A program made the translations under genes and the position numbers. Below are positions 17,097 through 26,184 of a DNA stretch of 64,000 nucleotides, piece after piece (the first letter of the stretch is position 1; the number at the start of each line of letters is the position of its first letter). A model generated the notes under the pieces. The model was given only the letters and a program-made list of their open reading frames with translations. It was not told the origin of the DNA and ran no database searches. This stretch comes from Paenibacillus elgii NBRC 100335 (GTDB taxonomy: Bacteria; Bacillota; Bacilli; Paenibacillales; NBRC-103111): positions 21,875 to 85,874 of the forward strand of contig NZ_BIMB01000030.1 of NCBI RefSeq assembly GCF_004000865.1. Reading direction: 5' to 3'.

Positions 17097-18058
17097 GCGC
17101 ATTGCTGGAAATTCGCAATCTGAAGAAGCATTATCCGATCCGCAAAGGCTTGTTTTCCAAGCAGGTCGGCGTCGTCAAGGCGGTCGACGGCGTCAGCTTG
17201 ACCATCGAAAAAGGCGAGACGCTCGCGATCGTCGGGGAATCCGGCTGTGGCAAATCGACGACGGGCCGTTCCATTCTGCGCCTCATCGAGCCGACCGAAG
17301 GCGATATTTTTTTCGAGGGAACCGACGTGCGCAAGCTGTCGACGGAGGAAATGCGCAAGTTCCGCACGAAGATGCAAATCGTGTTCCAGGACCCGTACGC
17401 TTCGCTCGATCCGCGGTGGACCGTGCAGCAGACGCTGGAGGAGCCGCTCCGCACCCACGAGAAGCTGCCCGAGGACGAGCTTAAGCGCCGCGTAGCGGAG
17501 CTAATGGAGGTCGTGGGACTGTCCTCGTACCATGCTCACCGTTACCCGCATGAATTTTCCGGTGGTCAGCGGCAGCGGATCGGGATTGCCCGCGCGCTCG
17601 CGCTGAAGCCGAAGTTCATCGTATGCGATGAGCCGGTATCCGCACTGGACGTGTCCATCCGGGCCCAGGTGCTTAATCTGATGCAAGAGCTGCAGGAGCA
17701 GTTTTCGCTTACGTACATGTTTATTTCCCATGACCTGTCCGTCGTGAAGTTCATCAGCGACCGGGTCGGGGTGATGTACCTGGGCCGTATGGTGGAGCTG
17801 GCGCCGACCGAGGAGTTGTACGACAAGCCGCTGCATCCTTACACGCAGGCGCTGATGTCGGCCCTGCCCGTGCCCGATCCCGAGACGAAGCGGGAGCGAA
17901 TCATCTTGACCGGCGACGTGCCGAATCCGCAAAATCCCCCCGCCGGGTGCGCGTTCCATACCCGGTGCCCGGTCGCCAAGCCCGAATGCGGGAGCGTCCC
18001 GCCCGAGTGGAAGGAAGTCTCTCCCGGGCGGAGCGTAGCTTGTCACTTGTATTCATGA
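17093..18058 (+). CDS. ABC transporter ATP-binding protein (DppF-like)
   Basis: A 321-residue second ATPase, starting [19 protein letters not shown] at the ATG that overlaps the preceding stop. The frame is open far upstream, but that part is a shadow of the DppD-like gene. Walker A is [11 protein letters not shown], the signature is FSGGQRQR, and Walker B with the following loop is [12 protein letters not shown]. The C-terminal cysteine cluster ([15 protein letters not shown]) marks the DppF/OppF group. It completes a five-component importer. Confidence 0.93.
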   Translation: MSALLEIRNLKKHYPIRKGLFSKQVGVVKAVDGVSLTIEKGETLAIVGESGCGKSTTGRSILRLIEPTEGDIFFEGTDVRKLSTEEMRKFRTKMQIVFQDPYASLDPRWTVQQTLEEPLRTHEKLPEDELKRRVAELMEVVGLSSYHAHRYPHEFSGGQRQRIGIARALALKPKFIVCDEPVSALDVSIRAQVLNLMQELQEQFSLTYMFISHDLSVVKFISDRVGVMYLGRMVELAPTEELYDKPLHPYTQALMSALPVPDPETKRERIILTGDVPNPQNPPAGCAFHTRCPVAKPECGSVPPEWKEVSPGRSVACHLYS

Positions 18059-18105
18059 TAAATTTAAAAGTGATGGGCAATTATGGGTTTGGGGGCTAAG
18101 CTGTC

Positions 18106-18894
18106 ATGCTGAAAACATTAGATAATGCGCTGGAGCTTTTGGAATATTTTACAAGGGAGACGCCGTCTTGGGGCGTGCGGGAATTGGCGAAAGAGATGGA
18201 CATGAGCCACTCGATCGTTCACCGCATCTTGACGACCTTCGAGTCCCGCGGCTTCCTGATTCAGAACGATGAAACGAAAAAGTACGAGCTGGGAACGAAG
18301 CTGTGGGAATACGGTTCCATTATTAGGGATAACCTCCGTATTTCCGATGTGATCCTGCCCGTTATGCATACATTATCCGAGGAAACGGGAGAATCCGTGT
18401 TCCTTACCTGGCTGGACGATCATGAAGGGATCTGCGTGGAAATTGCGGAAAGTCCGCAGCGGATCAAATATGCGATGTCCTCGGTCGGAGACCGGACGCC
18501 GCTCTATGCCGGAGCCTCCAACAAGGTCATTATGGCGTACTTGCCGAAGGCCGCTCAGGAGGCGATCATCGACAAGGGCTTGAAGCCCAAGACCGGCAAG
18601 ACGGTCATCGATCCGGAGAAGCTGATGGGGGATTTGGCGGCGATTCGCAAGGCGGGCTGGGCTTACTCCGTTGGAGAATACTCCGACGCGACGTTCGGGA
18701 TTGCGCTTCCGATTTTTAACAAGCGACGTGAAATCGTGGCGTCGCTTACGCTAGCCGGACCGGAGTACCGGATGCCGGAAGCGAAAGTGTCGGAGGTGCT
18801 GGATATGATGCGCAGAAAGCGCGACGAGATTGAAGCGTGCCTGCATAAGCTGAGCATCTCGTCTGTGGCCGGACGGCGTCATCCGATATCCTGA
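18106..18894 (+). CDS. IclR family transcriptional regulator
   Basis: A 262-residue IclR regulator. The N-terminal winged helix spans ~1-65 (WGVRELAKEMDMSHSIVHRILTTFESRGF, in parts), and the IclR effector domain spans ~75-245 (GDRTPLYAGASNKVIMAYLP; SVGEYSDATFGIALPIFN). Such regulators usually control catabolic operons and sense the pathway substrate or an intermediate. It starts 47 bp after the DppF-like gene with no terminator between, so it is probably part of the operon it controls. Confidence 0.92.
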   Translation: MLKTLDNALELLEYFTRETPSWGVRELAKEMDMSHSIVHRILTTFESRGFLIQNDETKKYELGTKLWEYGSIIRDNLRISDVILPVMHTLSEETGESVFLTWLDDHEGICVEIAESPQRIKYAMSSVGDRTPLYAGASNKVIMAYLPKAAQEAIIDKGLKPKTGKTVIDPEKLMGDLAAIRKAGWAYSVGEYSDATFGIALPIFNKRREIVASLTLAGPEYRMPEAKVSEVLDMMRRKRDEIEACLHKLSISSVAGRRHPIS

Positions 18895-18984
18895 CAAGGA
18901 ATGTGAGAATTCCCACCCGCTGATCGCCGACTGCTGATCGATCGGAAAAACGCAAGTTTTTGAAGAGGAGAGGGGAATGACACC

Positions 18985-19932
18985 ATGTCTTTACAGCAAA
19001 CGCTGCATGTCTATGAAACGATGGATAGCGCTTATGTTAACGGGAACCAAATCAAAGAGCTGTTCGCAGCCTATCCGGAGGTAGAGGTCACCGTCCAGAC
19101 GGTGCAGGGCGAGAAGGGCTCGACCGATTTTGTCAAAATCGTTATTCCGGGCACGAATGGGAAGCGGAACGGTGGGTCCGCGCCGACGTTCGGCATTATC
19201 GGACGCCTTGGCGGCATCGGAGCCCGCCCGTCCCGGATCGGCATCGTATCCGATGCGGACGGCGCCGTGGCAGCGGTAGCCAGCGCGCTGAAGCTGGCGG
19301 ACATGAAGCGAAAGGGTGATCATCTCCGGGGCGACGTGATCGTCACGACCCACATCTGCCCGGATGCGCCGACCCGGCCGCATGAGCCGGTCGATTTTAT
19401 GGACTCCCCCGTCGATATTTTGACAATGAATCAATATGAAGTTGTGCCGGAGATGGAAGCGATCCTGTCCATCGATACGACGAAAGGCAACCGGGTCATC
19501 AACCATAAAGGCATCACCATTTCGCCGACCGTGAAGGAAGGCTATATTTTGCGGATCAGCGACGATTTGTTGCGCATCATGGAGATGACGACCGGTCAGT
19601 ACCCGGTCACCTTCCCGATCACGATGCAGGACATTACGCCTTACGGCAACGATCTGTACCATATCAACAGCATCCTGCAGCCTGCGGTCGCTACGAATGC
19701 GCCGGTAGTCGGTCTGGCGATCACTGCGCAATCGACCGTTCCGGGCTGCGGCACGGGGGCGAGCCACGAGGTGGATATTGCCGCCGCGGTGAAATTTGCC
19801 GTCGAAACGGCGAAAGAAGTCACGAACGGCACCTGCTCTTTCTACAGCAAGGACGAATTTGCGAAAATTCAGCAGCTTTACGGCTCGATGAAGGTTCTTC
19901 AGACGATGGGCGGCACGTCCGTCAACGCCTAA
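18985..19932 (+). CDS. DUF1177 family protein
   Basis: A 315-residue protein recognised as DUF1177, a family without established function. Notable conserved-looking stretches are IIGRLGGIGARPSRIGIVSDADGA (residues ~69-92, in parts), TTHICPDAPTRPHEPVDFMD and GCGTGASHEVDIAAAVKFA. The His, Asp and Glu residues in these motifs could bind metal, which would suit a hydrolase, but this is inference. It has a strong GAGGAGAGGGGA site and lies between the IclR regulator and the AroM-like gene, so it probably belongs to the same catabolic route. Confidence 0.85.
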   Translation: MSLQQTLHVYETMDSAYVNGNQIKELFAAYPEVEVTVQTVQGEKGSTDFVKIVIPGTNGKRNGGSAPTFGIIGRLGGIGARPSRIGIVSDADGAVAAVASALKLADMKRKGDHLRGDVIVTTHICPDAPTRPHEPVDFMDSPVDILTMNQYEVVPEMEAILSIDTTKGNRVINHKGITISPTVKEGYILRISDDLLRIMEMTTGQYPVTFPITMQDITPYGNDLYHINSILQPAVATNAPVVGLAITAQSTVPGCGTGASHEVDIAAAVKFAVETAKEVTNGTCSFYSKDEFAKIQQLYGSMKVLQTMGGTSVNA

Positions 19933-19978
19933 TACCCGGTCCGGAGCGGATACGCCGGCAGAAACGGAGATGGCTGAA

Positions 19979-20650
19979 GTGAAGAAATTAGGTACCGTTA
20001 CCATCGGGCAAGCGCCCCGCCCGGACGTGACTCCGATTCTGGAGCGGCACTTGGGAGATCGGGTTGAGCTGCTCCAGGTCGGCGTTCTGGATGGGATGAC
20101 GAAACAAGAGATCGCCGCCTCGCTGTCTCCGGACCCGGAACATTATGTGCTGACCTCGCGGCTGGCGAGCGGCGATGCCGTCGTGATGGCAAGGGAAAAA
20201 ATCGCGCCGGTGCTCCAGCAAAAGATCGATTGGCTGGAGGAACTGGGCTGCCGGCAGATCCTTGTTCTCTGCACGGGGGTATTCGACGGATTGACGACGA
20301 AAAATGCCCGTCTGCTGGAGCCCGACGAGCTGCTTGCTCCAATCGTCGCGGCGATGGTTCGCGGCATGCGGTTCGGCGTCCTCGTTCCTTTGGCCGAGCA
20401 GCAGGAGGCTTTGGCGGAGAAGTGGCGACATCGCGGGCTTGATCCGTTCATCGCGGCGGCTTCGCCGTACGATTTCAGGGAAAAGCAGGCGCTTGCCGCA
20501 TGCGCGCAGCTGAAGGATCAGGCGGACATCGTGCTGCTCGATTGCATGGGATATACGGAAGCGATGCGGGCGTTTGTCGCGAGGCATACGGGACTGCCCG
20601 TGATTTTGTCCAATGCGCTGATGGCTAAGGTGATTTCGGAGATGATCTAA
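19979..20650 (+). CDS. AroM-like protein (Asp/Glu racemase superfamily)
   Basis: A 223-residue AroM-family protein. Two cysteines sit where Asp/Glu/hydantoin racemases and maleate isomerases carry their catalytic pair: C98 in LVLCTGVFDG and C189 in LLDCMGYTEAM. E. coli AroM has no firm biochemical role, so racemase or isomerase chemistry is inferred from the cysteines. I chose GTG at 19979 because GGAG lies nine bases ahead; the ATG at 19970 abuts that GGAG and is unlikely. It is followed by an M29-like hydrolase. Confidence 0.82.
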   Translation: MKKLGTVTIGQAPRPDVTPILERHLGDRVELLQVGVLDGMTKQEIAASLSPDPEHYVLTSRLASGDAVVMAREKIAPVLQQKIDWLEELGCRQILVLCTGVFDGLTTKNARLLEPDELLAPIVAAMVRGMRFGVLVPLAEQQEALAEKWRHRGLDPFIAAASPYDFREKQALAACAQLKDQADIVLLDCMGYTEAMRAFVARHTGLPVILSNALMAKVISEMI

Positions 20651-20687
20651 AAAGGCAAGTCAAATTCGCAAGATAGGAAGTTATGCT

Positions 20688-21635
20688 ATGGATACGTCTT
20701 TGGTCAAAGTAAGCTCCGGCCTGCTGCAAAGCTGCCTCGGGCTCAAGCCGCACGAGAAGCTGCTGGTGGTCGCCGACGACCGGAAGAAAGACATCGGCGA
20801 AGCGTTATACGAAGCCGGGAAGCAACTGGGCGCGGAGGCGATGCTGATGGTGATGAAGGAACGGGAGAAGTCGGGACAAGAGCCGCCGTCTCCGGTCAGC
20901 GAGGCGATGAAGCAGGCCGATGTTGTCATCTGCGCGACCGAGCATTCCCTCACCCATACGAAAGCGCGCAAAGAGGCGGCCGCGCAAGGAGCCCGCTTGG
21001 CAACGATGCCCGGCATTACCCGGGATATGTTCCTCGAAGGCGCGATAGCCGCCGATTACGATAAAGTCAAACGGGTCACTGAGCAAGTGACCGACCTCCT
21101 CAGCCGCGGCAAGCGGGTACGGATCGAGAAGGACGGCAAGGTGCTGACCTTCTCCATCGAAGGGCGCAGCGGCATTCCGAGCACCGGCGTCTACGTGAAT
21201 CCGGGCGAGTCGGGGAATTTGCCGTCCGGAGAAGGCTATATCGCCCCGCTGGAAGGGTCCGCTTCGGGACAACTCGTGGTCGACGGCTCGATTGCGGACA
21301 TCGGCAAGCTCTATAGCCCAGTGACGATCACGGTGGAAAACGGACGCCTCACCGAGGCGGAGGGAGAAGCGGCAGCGGAGCTGCTTCGGAGGCTCGGCGA
21401 CGGCCAAGGCCGGCTCCTCGGCGAGTTCGGCATCGGCACCAACGACAAGGCCAGAATTACCGGCGTCGTACTGGAAGACGAGAAGGTGTACGGCACAATC
21501 CACGTGGCCTTCGGCAGCAACCACACGTTCGGCGGGACGGTCGAAGCTGGAGTCCATATCGATCTGGTCGTGAACCGGCCAGACGTTTATATCGACGACG
21601 TGCTTATTTTAGACAAAGGCAGGCTGCTGGTTTAA
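20688..21635 (+). CDS. M29-like aminopeptidase / NicX-like metalloenzyme
   Basis: A 315-residue protein with the metal-site motifs of the M29 (AmpS/thermophilic aminopeptidase) fold: E182 in NLPSGEGYIAP, E246 in LGEFGIGTN, H272 in GTIHVAFG, and H290/D292 in HIDLVVN. It is about 90 residues shorter than classical M29 enzymes and closer in length to the related 2,5-dihydroxypyridine dioxygenase (NicX) branch, so peptidase activity is not certain. It is the last gene of the cluster, followed by a terminator. Confidence 0.8.
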   Translation: MDTSLVKVSSGLLQSCLGLKPHEKLLVVADDRKKDIGEALYEAGKQLGAEAMLMVMKEREKSGQEPPSPVSEAMKQADVVICATEHSLTHTKARKEAAAQGARLATMPGITRDMFLEGAIAADYDKVKRVTEQVTDLLSRGKRVRIEKDGKVLTFSIEGRSGIPSTGVYVNPGESGNLPSGEGYIAPLEGSASGQLVVDGSIADIGKLYSPVTITVENGRLTEAEGEAAAELLRRLGDGQGRLLGEFGIGTNDKARITGVVLEDEKVYGTIHVAFGSNHTFGGTVEAGVHIDLVVNRPDVYIDDVLILDKGRLLV

Positions 21636-21659
21636 CCCGGTGGGTCTGTTCTAAACCGA

Positions 21660-21717
21660 AAAGCGCTGTTAAGGGGGGACGCGGTATGTTCCTTTTCCTT
21701 GACGGCGTTTTTCTTTT
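21660..21717 (+). terminator. Terminator of the ten-gene cluster
   Basis: GCGCTGTTAAGG faces CCTTGACGGCG (with G-U pairs) across a ~22-base loop, followed by TTTTTCTTTT. Confidence 0.6.
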
Positions 21718-21809
21718 CGCAACGAACTTGCTTCGAGGAGGTATTTCCATTTACAATTTGTGTTTAAGGAGAAATCGGTCGGTTGATCCCATGATGTGAG
21801 GTGCATGTT

Positions 21810-22397
21810 ATGTCGTTTCAACCTGTCACCGCTTCATTTTTTCAACAGCCGACACTGGAGCTGGCCCGTTCCTTGCTCGGCATGCTGCTTGTGAAGGAGA
21901 CCGAAGCCGGCACGGCATCGGGCTGGATTGTCGAGACCGAGGCCTACATCGGCCCGGGAGATCGGGCGGCACACAGCTTCGGCAACCGGAGGACGGCCCG
22001 AACGGAAGTGATGTTCGGCCCTCCCGGCCACGCCTATACCTATGTGATGCACACGCATTGTCTCCTCAATGTGGTCAGCGGGCCGGTGGACCATCCAGAG
22101 GTGGTATTGATTCGGGCGGTCGAGCCCTATACGGGAACCGATCTTATGTACGAACGCCGAGGCCGGGATAAGAAGGAGCGGGACCTGACAAGCGGCCCGG
22201 GGAAGCTGACGAAAGCGCTCGGCATTACGATGGGCGATTACGGCAGGCCGCTCTTCGAATCGCCGCTCTATATCGCCGAAGGAAAAGCATTCGGGCCGGT
22301 GGAAACTGGTACCCGGATCGGGATCGAGAACAGCGGCGAAGCCCGCGAATATCCATGGCGTTTTTGGATCGGCGGCAACCGGTTTGTCTCGAAGTAG
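21810..22397 (+). CDS. DNA-3-methyladenine glycosylase (AAG/MPG family)
   Basis: A 195-residue base-excision repair enzyme of the mammalian-type AAG fold, which flips out and removes alkylated purines and hypoxanthine. Diagnostic segments are ETEAYIGPGDRAAHSFGNRR with the catalytic Glu region (~residues 42-62), the aromatic YTYVMHTHCLLNVV, and the LTSGPGKLTKALGI loop. GTG at 21801 is rejected in favour of ATG at 21810, which has TGAGGTG six bases before it. An alkyltransferase-like gene follows 12 bp downstream, giving a small alkylation-damage operon. Confidence 0.93.
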   Translation: MSFQPVTASFFQQPTLELARSLLGMLLVKETEAGTASGWIVETEAYIGPGDRAAHSFGNRRTARTEVMFGPPGHAYTYVMHTHCLLNVVSGPVDHPEVVLIRAVEPYTGTDLMYERRGRDKKERDLTSGPGKLTKALGITMGDYGRPLFESPLYIAEGKAFGPVETGTRIGIENSGEAREYPWRFWIGGNRFVSK

Positions 22398-22409
22398 AGG
22401 AGGTAGCGG

Positions 22410-22724
22410 ATGAACCCATTTACGCAGCGGGTGATCGAAATCATTCAAGGCATACCGGAAGGGTATGTCATGACTTACGGTCAAATCGCCGGGCTGGCCG
22501 GAAGTCCGAGAGGGGCCAGACAGGTCGTGCGCATTCTTCATTCGTCAAGCGGCAAACACGGGCTTCCCTGGCATCGGGTAGTCAACGCCCAGGGGGAAAT
22601 TGGGATTCAGCACGAGGAAGGCCGCATGCTCCAAATGCTCTACCTGCGGGGCGAGGGCGTCGAGGTTGCCGATAACGGACAACTGGATTTGGACCGGTGG
22701 CGCTTCATTCCGCTTGGCGAGTGA
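22410..22724 (+). CDS. Alkyltransferase-like (ATL) DNA repair protein
   Basis: A 104-residue MGMT-family domain. In true O6-alkylguanine transferases the active site is PCHRV; here it reads PWHRV (residues 53-57), so Trp54 replaces the acceptor cysteine. This is the ATL signature: such proteins bind O6-alkylguanine, cannot remove the alkyl group, and recruit nucleotide-excision repair. The recognition helix (YGQIAGLAGSPRGARQV) is intact. AGGAGG precedes the start, and the gene is coupled to the glycosylase gene. Confidence 0.9.
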   Translation: MNPFTQRVIEIIQGIPEGYVMTYGQIAGLAGSPRGARQVVRILHSSSGKHGLPWHRVVNAQGEIGIQHEEGRMLQMLYLRGEGVEVADNGQLDLDRWRFIPLGE

Positions 22725-22772
22725 GGGCTCCGTGGCCCAGATCGTCATCATGCCATTCCCGGGAGAAGGTTC

Positions 22773-23411
22773 ATGTTCAAAAAAATAAGCTTAGCCCTCC
22801 TCTACGCCGTCGCGGCTTATCTCATCTATAGGTACGGCGCAGAGATTGTGGCGTGGTTTCAAACCTCCAGCCACGTGGCTGGAGTTATCCTTGCGGCAAC
22901 GGCGTTGGCCTTGTTTCCGGTCATCCCCTATCCGGTTGTCGGCGGGGTCATCGGCGCGGCCTTCGGGCCGGTGCTCGGTGCGGTGATCACATGGACGGGC
23001 TCGACGGCGGCTTCATTGCTGATGTTTGTATTTGTCCGTTACGGGTATCAGGAATGGGGCCAGCGAATGCTGTACCGCTACGAACGTCTCGGCAAGCTGA
23101 CCGTTCCGTTCGAGCGGAACGCCTTTCTGACCATTCTTTTCGCCAGGCTTATTCCTTTCATTCCGTCCATTATCCTCAATGCGTATTCTGCTTTAAGCCG
23201 CGTTTCCTTTGCCGCTTATGCCGCGGCGTCCGCGCTGGGCAAAATCCCGGCCATGCTCTTGTTCGCATTCGTGGGCAATACCTTGATGACGGAGCCGGGA
23301 GGGGTATGGCTTACCGTTGGCATTTACGGGGGCTTTCTTGCAGTCATGCTATTGGCCTATCGGCAATGGAAACGAAGCAAAGAACCGGTTCCAAGCGACC
23401 GGAAGGCATGA
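22773..23411 (+). CDS. TVP38/TMEM64 (DedA-like, VTT domain) membrane protein
   Basis: A 212-residue membrane protein with five or six hydrophobic segments and the VTT/SNARE-associated core: VVGGVIGAAFGPVLGAVITWTG (in two parts, residues ~57-78), then FARLIPFIPSIILNAYSAL. The FxRxIPxxP motif is typical of the DedA/TVP38 superfamily, whose members handle lipid scrambling or transport. It follows the ATL gene by 48 bp, possibly in the same transcript, without an evident functional link. Confidence 0.85.
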   Translation: MFKKISLALLYAVAAYLIYRYGAEIVAWFQTSSHVAGVILAATALALFPVIPYPVVGGVIGAAFGPVLGAVITWTGSTAASLLMFVFVRYGYQEWGQRMLYRYERLGKLTVPFERNAFLTILFARLIPFIPSIILNAYSALSRVSFAAYAAASALGKIPAMLLFAFVGNTLMTEPGGVWLTVGIYGGFLAVMLLAYRQWKRSKEPVPSDRKA

Positions 23412-23463
23412 AAAAGAGAGGCGCCGTTGTACGTCGTTTGAACCTCCGTTGAGCAGGGGGACT

Positions 23464-24366
23464 TCATGCGTCTCTTACCTTCAGGCGCTTTATATCTTGT
23501 ATAGGTGAAAAACCAAACATTCGGGAATATTCACGGCTGAATTGCGACGGACTTTCATAGCCTACCCGGAATGCGACATCCGCGGCATCTGTTGACTCGG
23601 ATAATAACAGACGCCGTGCTTCCTGCAGCCTCAGTTGTTTTTGGAACTGAATAGGGCTCATAGCGGTTACCTCTTTAAAATGCCTATGTAGCGAAGAAAC
23701 ACTCATATTCGCTATTTCCGCAAGATCCTCAATCCGAAAAGACCTATCATAGTTATTCATGATATGTTTGATAACGTCTCTGATTCGTTTGGTGCTGCTT
23801 CCATCAATAGCAATTTGTTTCAGTGTGACTCCATGCTGCCCTTGCAGAACCCTATAGAGAATTTCCTTCGTGATGAGAGGAGCAAGTACCGGGATATCCT
23901 TAGGGTTATCCAGCAAACGAGCCAACCTGATTACCGCATCCAACAAAGATAATTCCATCCGGCTGACAAACATACCTCGCTTAGCGTTTTCTTTCGGGCC
24001 AACTCGGTTGTCAGAATCGCTTGAAATCTCTAAGATTTGACTTGGGGTAAATTCTAGTTTGAGAGACAAATACGGAACTTGGGAAGAGGCTTCCATGACT
24101 TGGCCGGTAACCGGCAGGTCAACGGATGCAACAAGGTAATCGGCAGGACCGTATCTAAAGCGCTCCTGTGCCAGCAATACCTCCTTCACACCCTGAACGA
24201 CCATGCAAAAGGAAGGATTGTAAACTCCAAAATTTGATCCAGTAACGTTAGATCGACGAGTGAAAAATAAAGACGGAATTGCAGTCGCGTGAACACCGTC
24301 CCGGCCTGAATAACGCTCAATGAGTTTGGCAAGCTCCCCCTGCTGTTCATATATTCGTTCAGACAT
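23464..24366 (-). CDS. AraC family transcriptional regulator
   Basis: A 300-residue regulator with an AraC_N-type cupin sensor domain (about 20-170: ATAIPSLFFTRRS, FCMVVQGVKEVLL) and a C-terminal double helix-turn-helix (about 195-290: RIEDLAEIANMSVSSLHRHF; DVAFRVGYESPSQFSREYSR). The start at 24366 is chosen because GGAGGA sits just upstream; ATGs further out lack one. It is divergent from an SDR gene 168 bp away, which is the likely target, as in many AraC/SDR pairs. Confidence 0.9.
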   Translation of the reverse strand: MSERIYEQQGELAKLIERYSGRDGVHATAIPSLFFTRRSNVTGSNFGVYNPSFCMVVQGVKEVLLAQERFRYGPADYLVASVDLPVTGQVMEASSQVPYLSLKLEFTPSQILEISSDSDNRVGPKENAKRGMFVSRMELSLLDAVIRLARLLDNPKDIPVLAPLITKEILYRVLQGQHGVTLKQIAIDGSSTKRIRDVIKHIMNNYDRSFRIEDLAEIANMSVSSLHRHFKEVTAMSPIQFQKQLRLQEARRLLLSESTDAADVAFRVGYESPSQFSREYSRMFGFSPIQDIKRLKVRDA

Positions 24367-24534
24367 AAGATCCTCCCGTTCCTCCATCCTTGATAGTCCC
24401 ATCATAATTCAGATTCGTACGTAGCGTAAATGGCTGTGAGAGTATTAGGCAATCATTTGAGAAGAATGGGATACCGGCCACCTTTTCATTTGTTGCATAA
24501 TTGTCAGTATGCTAAGTTAAAGGGGAAGATTAGA

Positions 24535-25320
24535 ATGGATAAACAGGGGAAATATACAGTTATTACCGGAGCAAGCTCCGGTATAGGTTACGCGGCAGCT
24601 AAAGCTTTCGCAAAACGTAAGAAAAATATCGTACTTGTTGCTCGCCGCGAAAGCAATCTGAATGAACTGAAAAGAGAAATTTTGCAGGATATTCCCGAGC
24701 TGGATATTGTGGTGAAAGCAGTCGATATATCCGTCAGTCAAAACGCCCATCAACTCTATCGAGAATTAAATGAGTATCAAATCGAAACATGGATTAATAA
24801 TGCAGGTTTCGGTAGTTATGACAGTGTTTCCGGTCAAGACTTGGAAAAGATTGAAACCATGCTGCGCCTAAACGTGGAAGCCCTAACTATATTTTCGTCC
24901 TTGTATGTGCGTGATTATAGAGACGTGGATGGTACACAATTAATCAATATCTCTTCAGCTGGCGGATACACACTCGTACCAACGGCCGTTACTTACTGTG
25001 CTTCCAAGTTTTTTGTCAGCGCGTTTACCGAGGGGTTAGCCCATGAACTGAAAGCTGCCAATGCAAAATTACAAGCTAAAGTTTTGGCACCGGCGGCAAC
25101 CAAAACCGAATTTGGAAAAGTGGCAAACAATACGAGCGAGTATGACTATGACAAAATTTTCAATTCATACCATACAAGCGATGAAATGGCCAGTTTTCTC
25201 TTGCAGCTTTATGATAGCAACATGACTGTTGGTATAGTTGACAGAGAAACCTTTGAATTCAAACTTAGTGAACCACTTTTTGCTTATGCGGGTGGTTCCA
25301 AGAATAACCAAAAAGTCTGA
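24535..25320 (+). CDS. SDR family oxidoreductase (DltE/YqjQ-like)
   Basis: A 261-residue classical SDR. TGASSGIG lies near residue 10, NNAGFGSY near residue 86, and the Ser-Tyr-Lys set is INISSAG and YCASK. The RRESNLNELKREI segment after beta-2 suggests NADP preference. Its layout resembles the YqjQ/DltE-like branch rather than FabG. AAGGGGAAG precedes the chosen ATG; the frame is open further upstream but without a ribosome binding site. Base composition is A+T-richer than most neighbours. Substrate unknown. Confidence 0.85.
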   Translation: MDKQGKYTVITGASSGIGYAAAKAFAKRKKNIVLVARRESNLNELKREILQDIPELDIVVKAVDISVSQNAHQLYRELNEYQIETWINNAGFGSYDSVSGQDLEKIETMLRLNVEALTIFSSLYVRDYRDVDGTQLINISSAGGYTLVPTAVTYCASKFFVSAFTEGLAHELKAANAKLQAKVLAPAATKTEFGKVANNTSEYDYDKIFNSYHTSDEMASFLLQLYDSNMTVGIVDRETFEFKLSEPLFAYAGGSKNNQKV

Positions 25321-25394
25321 CTGATCGATTGACACATCTCAATTTTAAAGTGGTGGACCGATTTATCGACGGCTGCCGTTGAACCAGAGATAGC

Positions 25395-25439
25395 AAGAAA
25401 GCCGATTACACCGTTAGAGTGGTGAAAACCGGCTTTCTT
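25395..25439. terminator. Bidirectional terminator
   Basis: AAGAAAGCCG pairs with CGGCTTTCTT. It lies between the SDR gene and the opposing PspA-like gene. A second hairpin (GGGGGC/GCCCCC, 25503-25519) lies nearer the PspA stop. Confidence 0.65.
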
Positions 25440-25544
25440 CAATGTTCAAAGCTCCTTAGCGTTTTGCTGGCGGCGCCCCGAGTAGGAAAAGTGTAAGAGG
25501 ACGGGGGCTAGTCGCCCCCTCCTACTTAATTTTTATCGATAAAC

Positions 25545-26129
25545 TTACCGCTGAGCGGCAGGCCGGCGGCTAAGCTCTGCCAGCGCTTCCGACTGCATAA
25601 TTCGTTCCTCGATCCGCTCGAAGCCGCGGGTGGCTGCGCCGCCCTCGAAGCTGTACAGGAAGCGGGGCGCCGAAGGCTTGACCTGGGCTTCCGCTTTCTG
25701 GGCGCGGGCAATGAGCTCCGTACGCTTCTCCTGCATGGCCGCGTAGGCCGCTTTCGTTTCTTCCAGCTGCTGAGAGAGCTCTTCCGAGCGCTGCTTGGCG
25801 GCTTCATACCACTCCGAGCATTCCAGCGACTTGTCCAAATAATGCAGCTTCGCTTCGACCGCTTGGCGGGCTTCCGCTTCGCGGCCGTCGGCCAGCGCTT
25901 CGGCGGCATTTTTATCGCATTGGGCAGCCAGTCGGTTGTAGGCGTCGATTTGCATTTTCAGCGACCGTTCTGCGCCGGACTGCTTGTTCAGCGTCCGCTG
26001 GACCGCGTCGATTTCCTCCTTCATGGTACGGAGGTAGTGATTCAGCATCATCACCGGGTCCTCCAGCTTGCTAAGCGCCTCGTGTGCGGTGGCTCTCGAT
26101 AGATCGGATAGTCTCGTTAATACTCCCAT
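25545..26129 (-). CDS. PspA/IM30 (Vipp1) family membrane-stress protein
   Basis: A 194-residue, almost wholly helical coiled-coil protein. It opens with the PspA-type MGVLTRLSDLSRATAHEAL helix and EDPVMMLNHYLRTMKEEI, the membrane-binding and first coiled-coil helices. PspA/IM30 proteins polymerise on damaged membranes and limit proton leakage. It is somewhat shorter (typical ~220) at the C-terminal end. It lies 55 bp downstream of a PspC-domain gene on the same strand, giving a compact envelope-stress operon. Confidence 0.88.
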   Translation of the reverse strand: MGVLTRLSDLSRATAHEALSKLEDPVMMLNHYLRTMKEEIDAVQRTLNKQSGAERSLKMQIDAYNRLAAQCDKNAAEALADGREAEARQAVEAKLHYLDKSLECSEWYEAAKQRSEELSQQLEETKAAYAAMQEKRTELIARAQKAEAQVKPSAPRFLYSFEGGAATRGFERIEERIMQSEALAELSRRPAAQR

Positions 26130-26184
26130 GGTTGTTTTTAGCTCCTTTTGTCGTATTTTATAGTTTGACGTAGATTTTTGTAGA

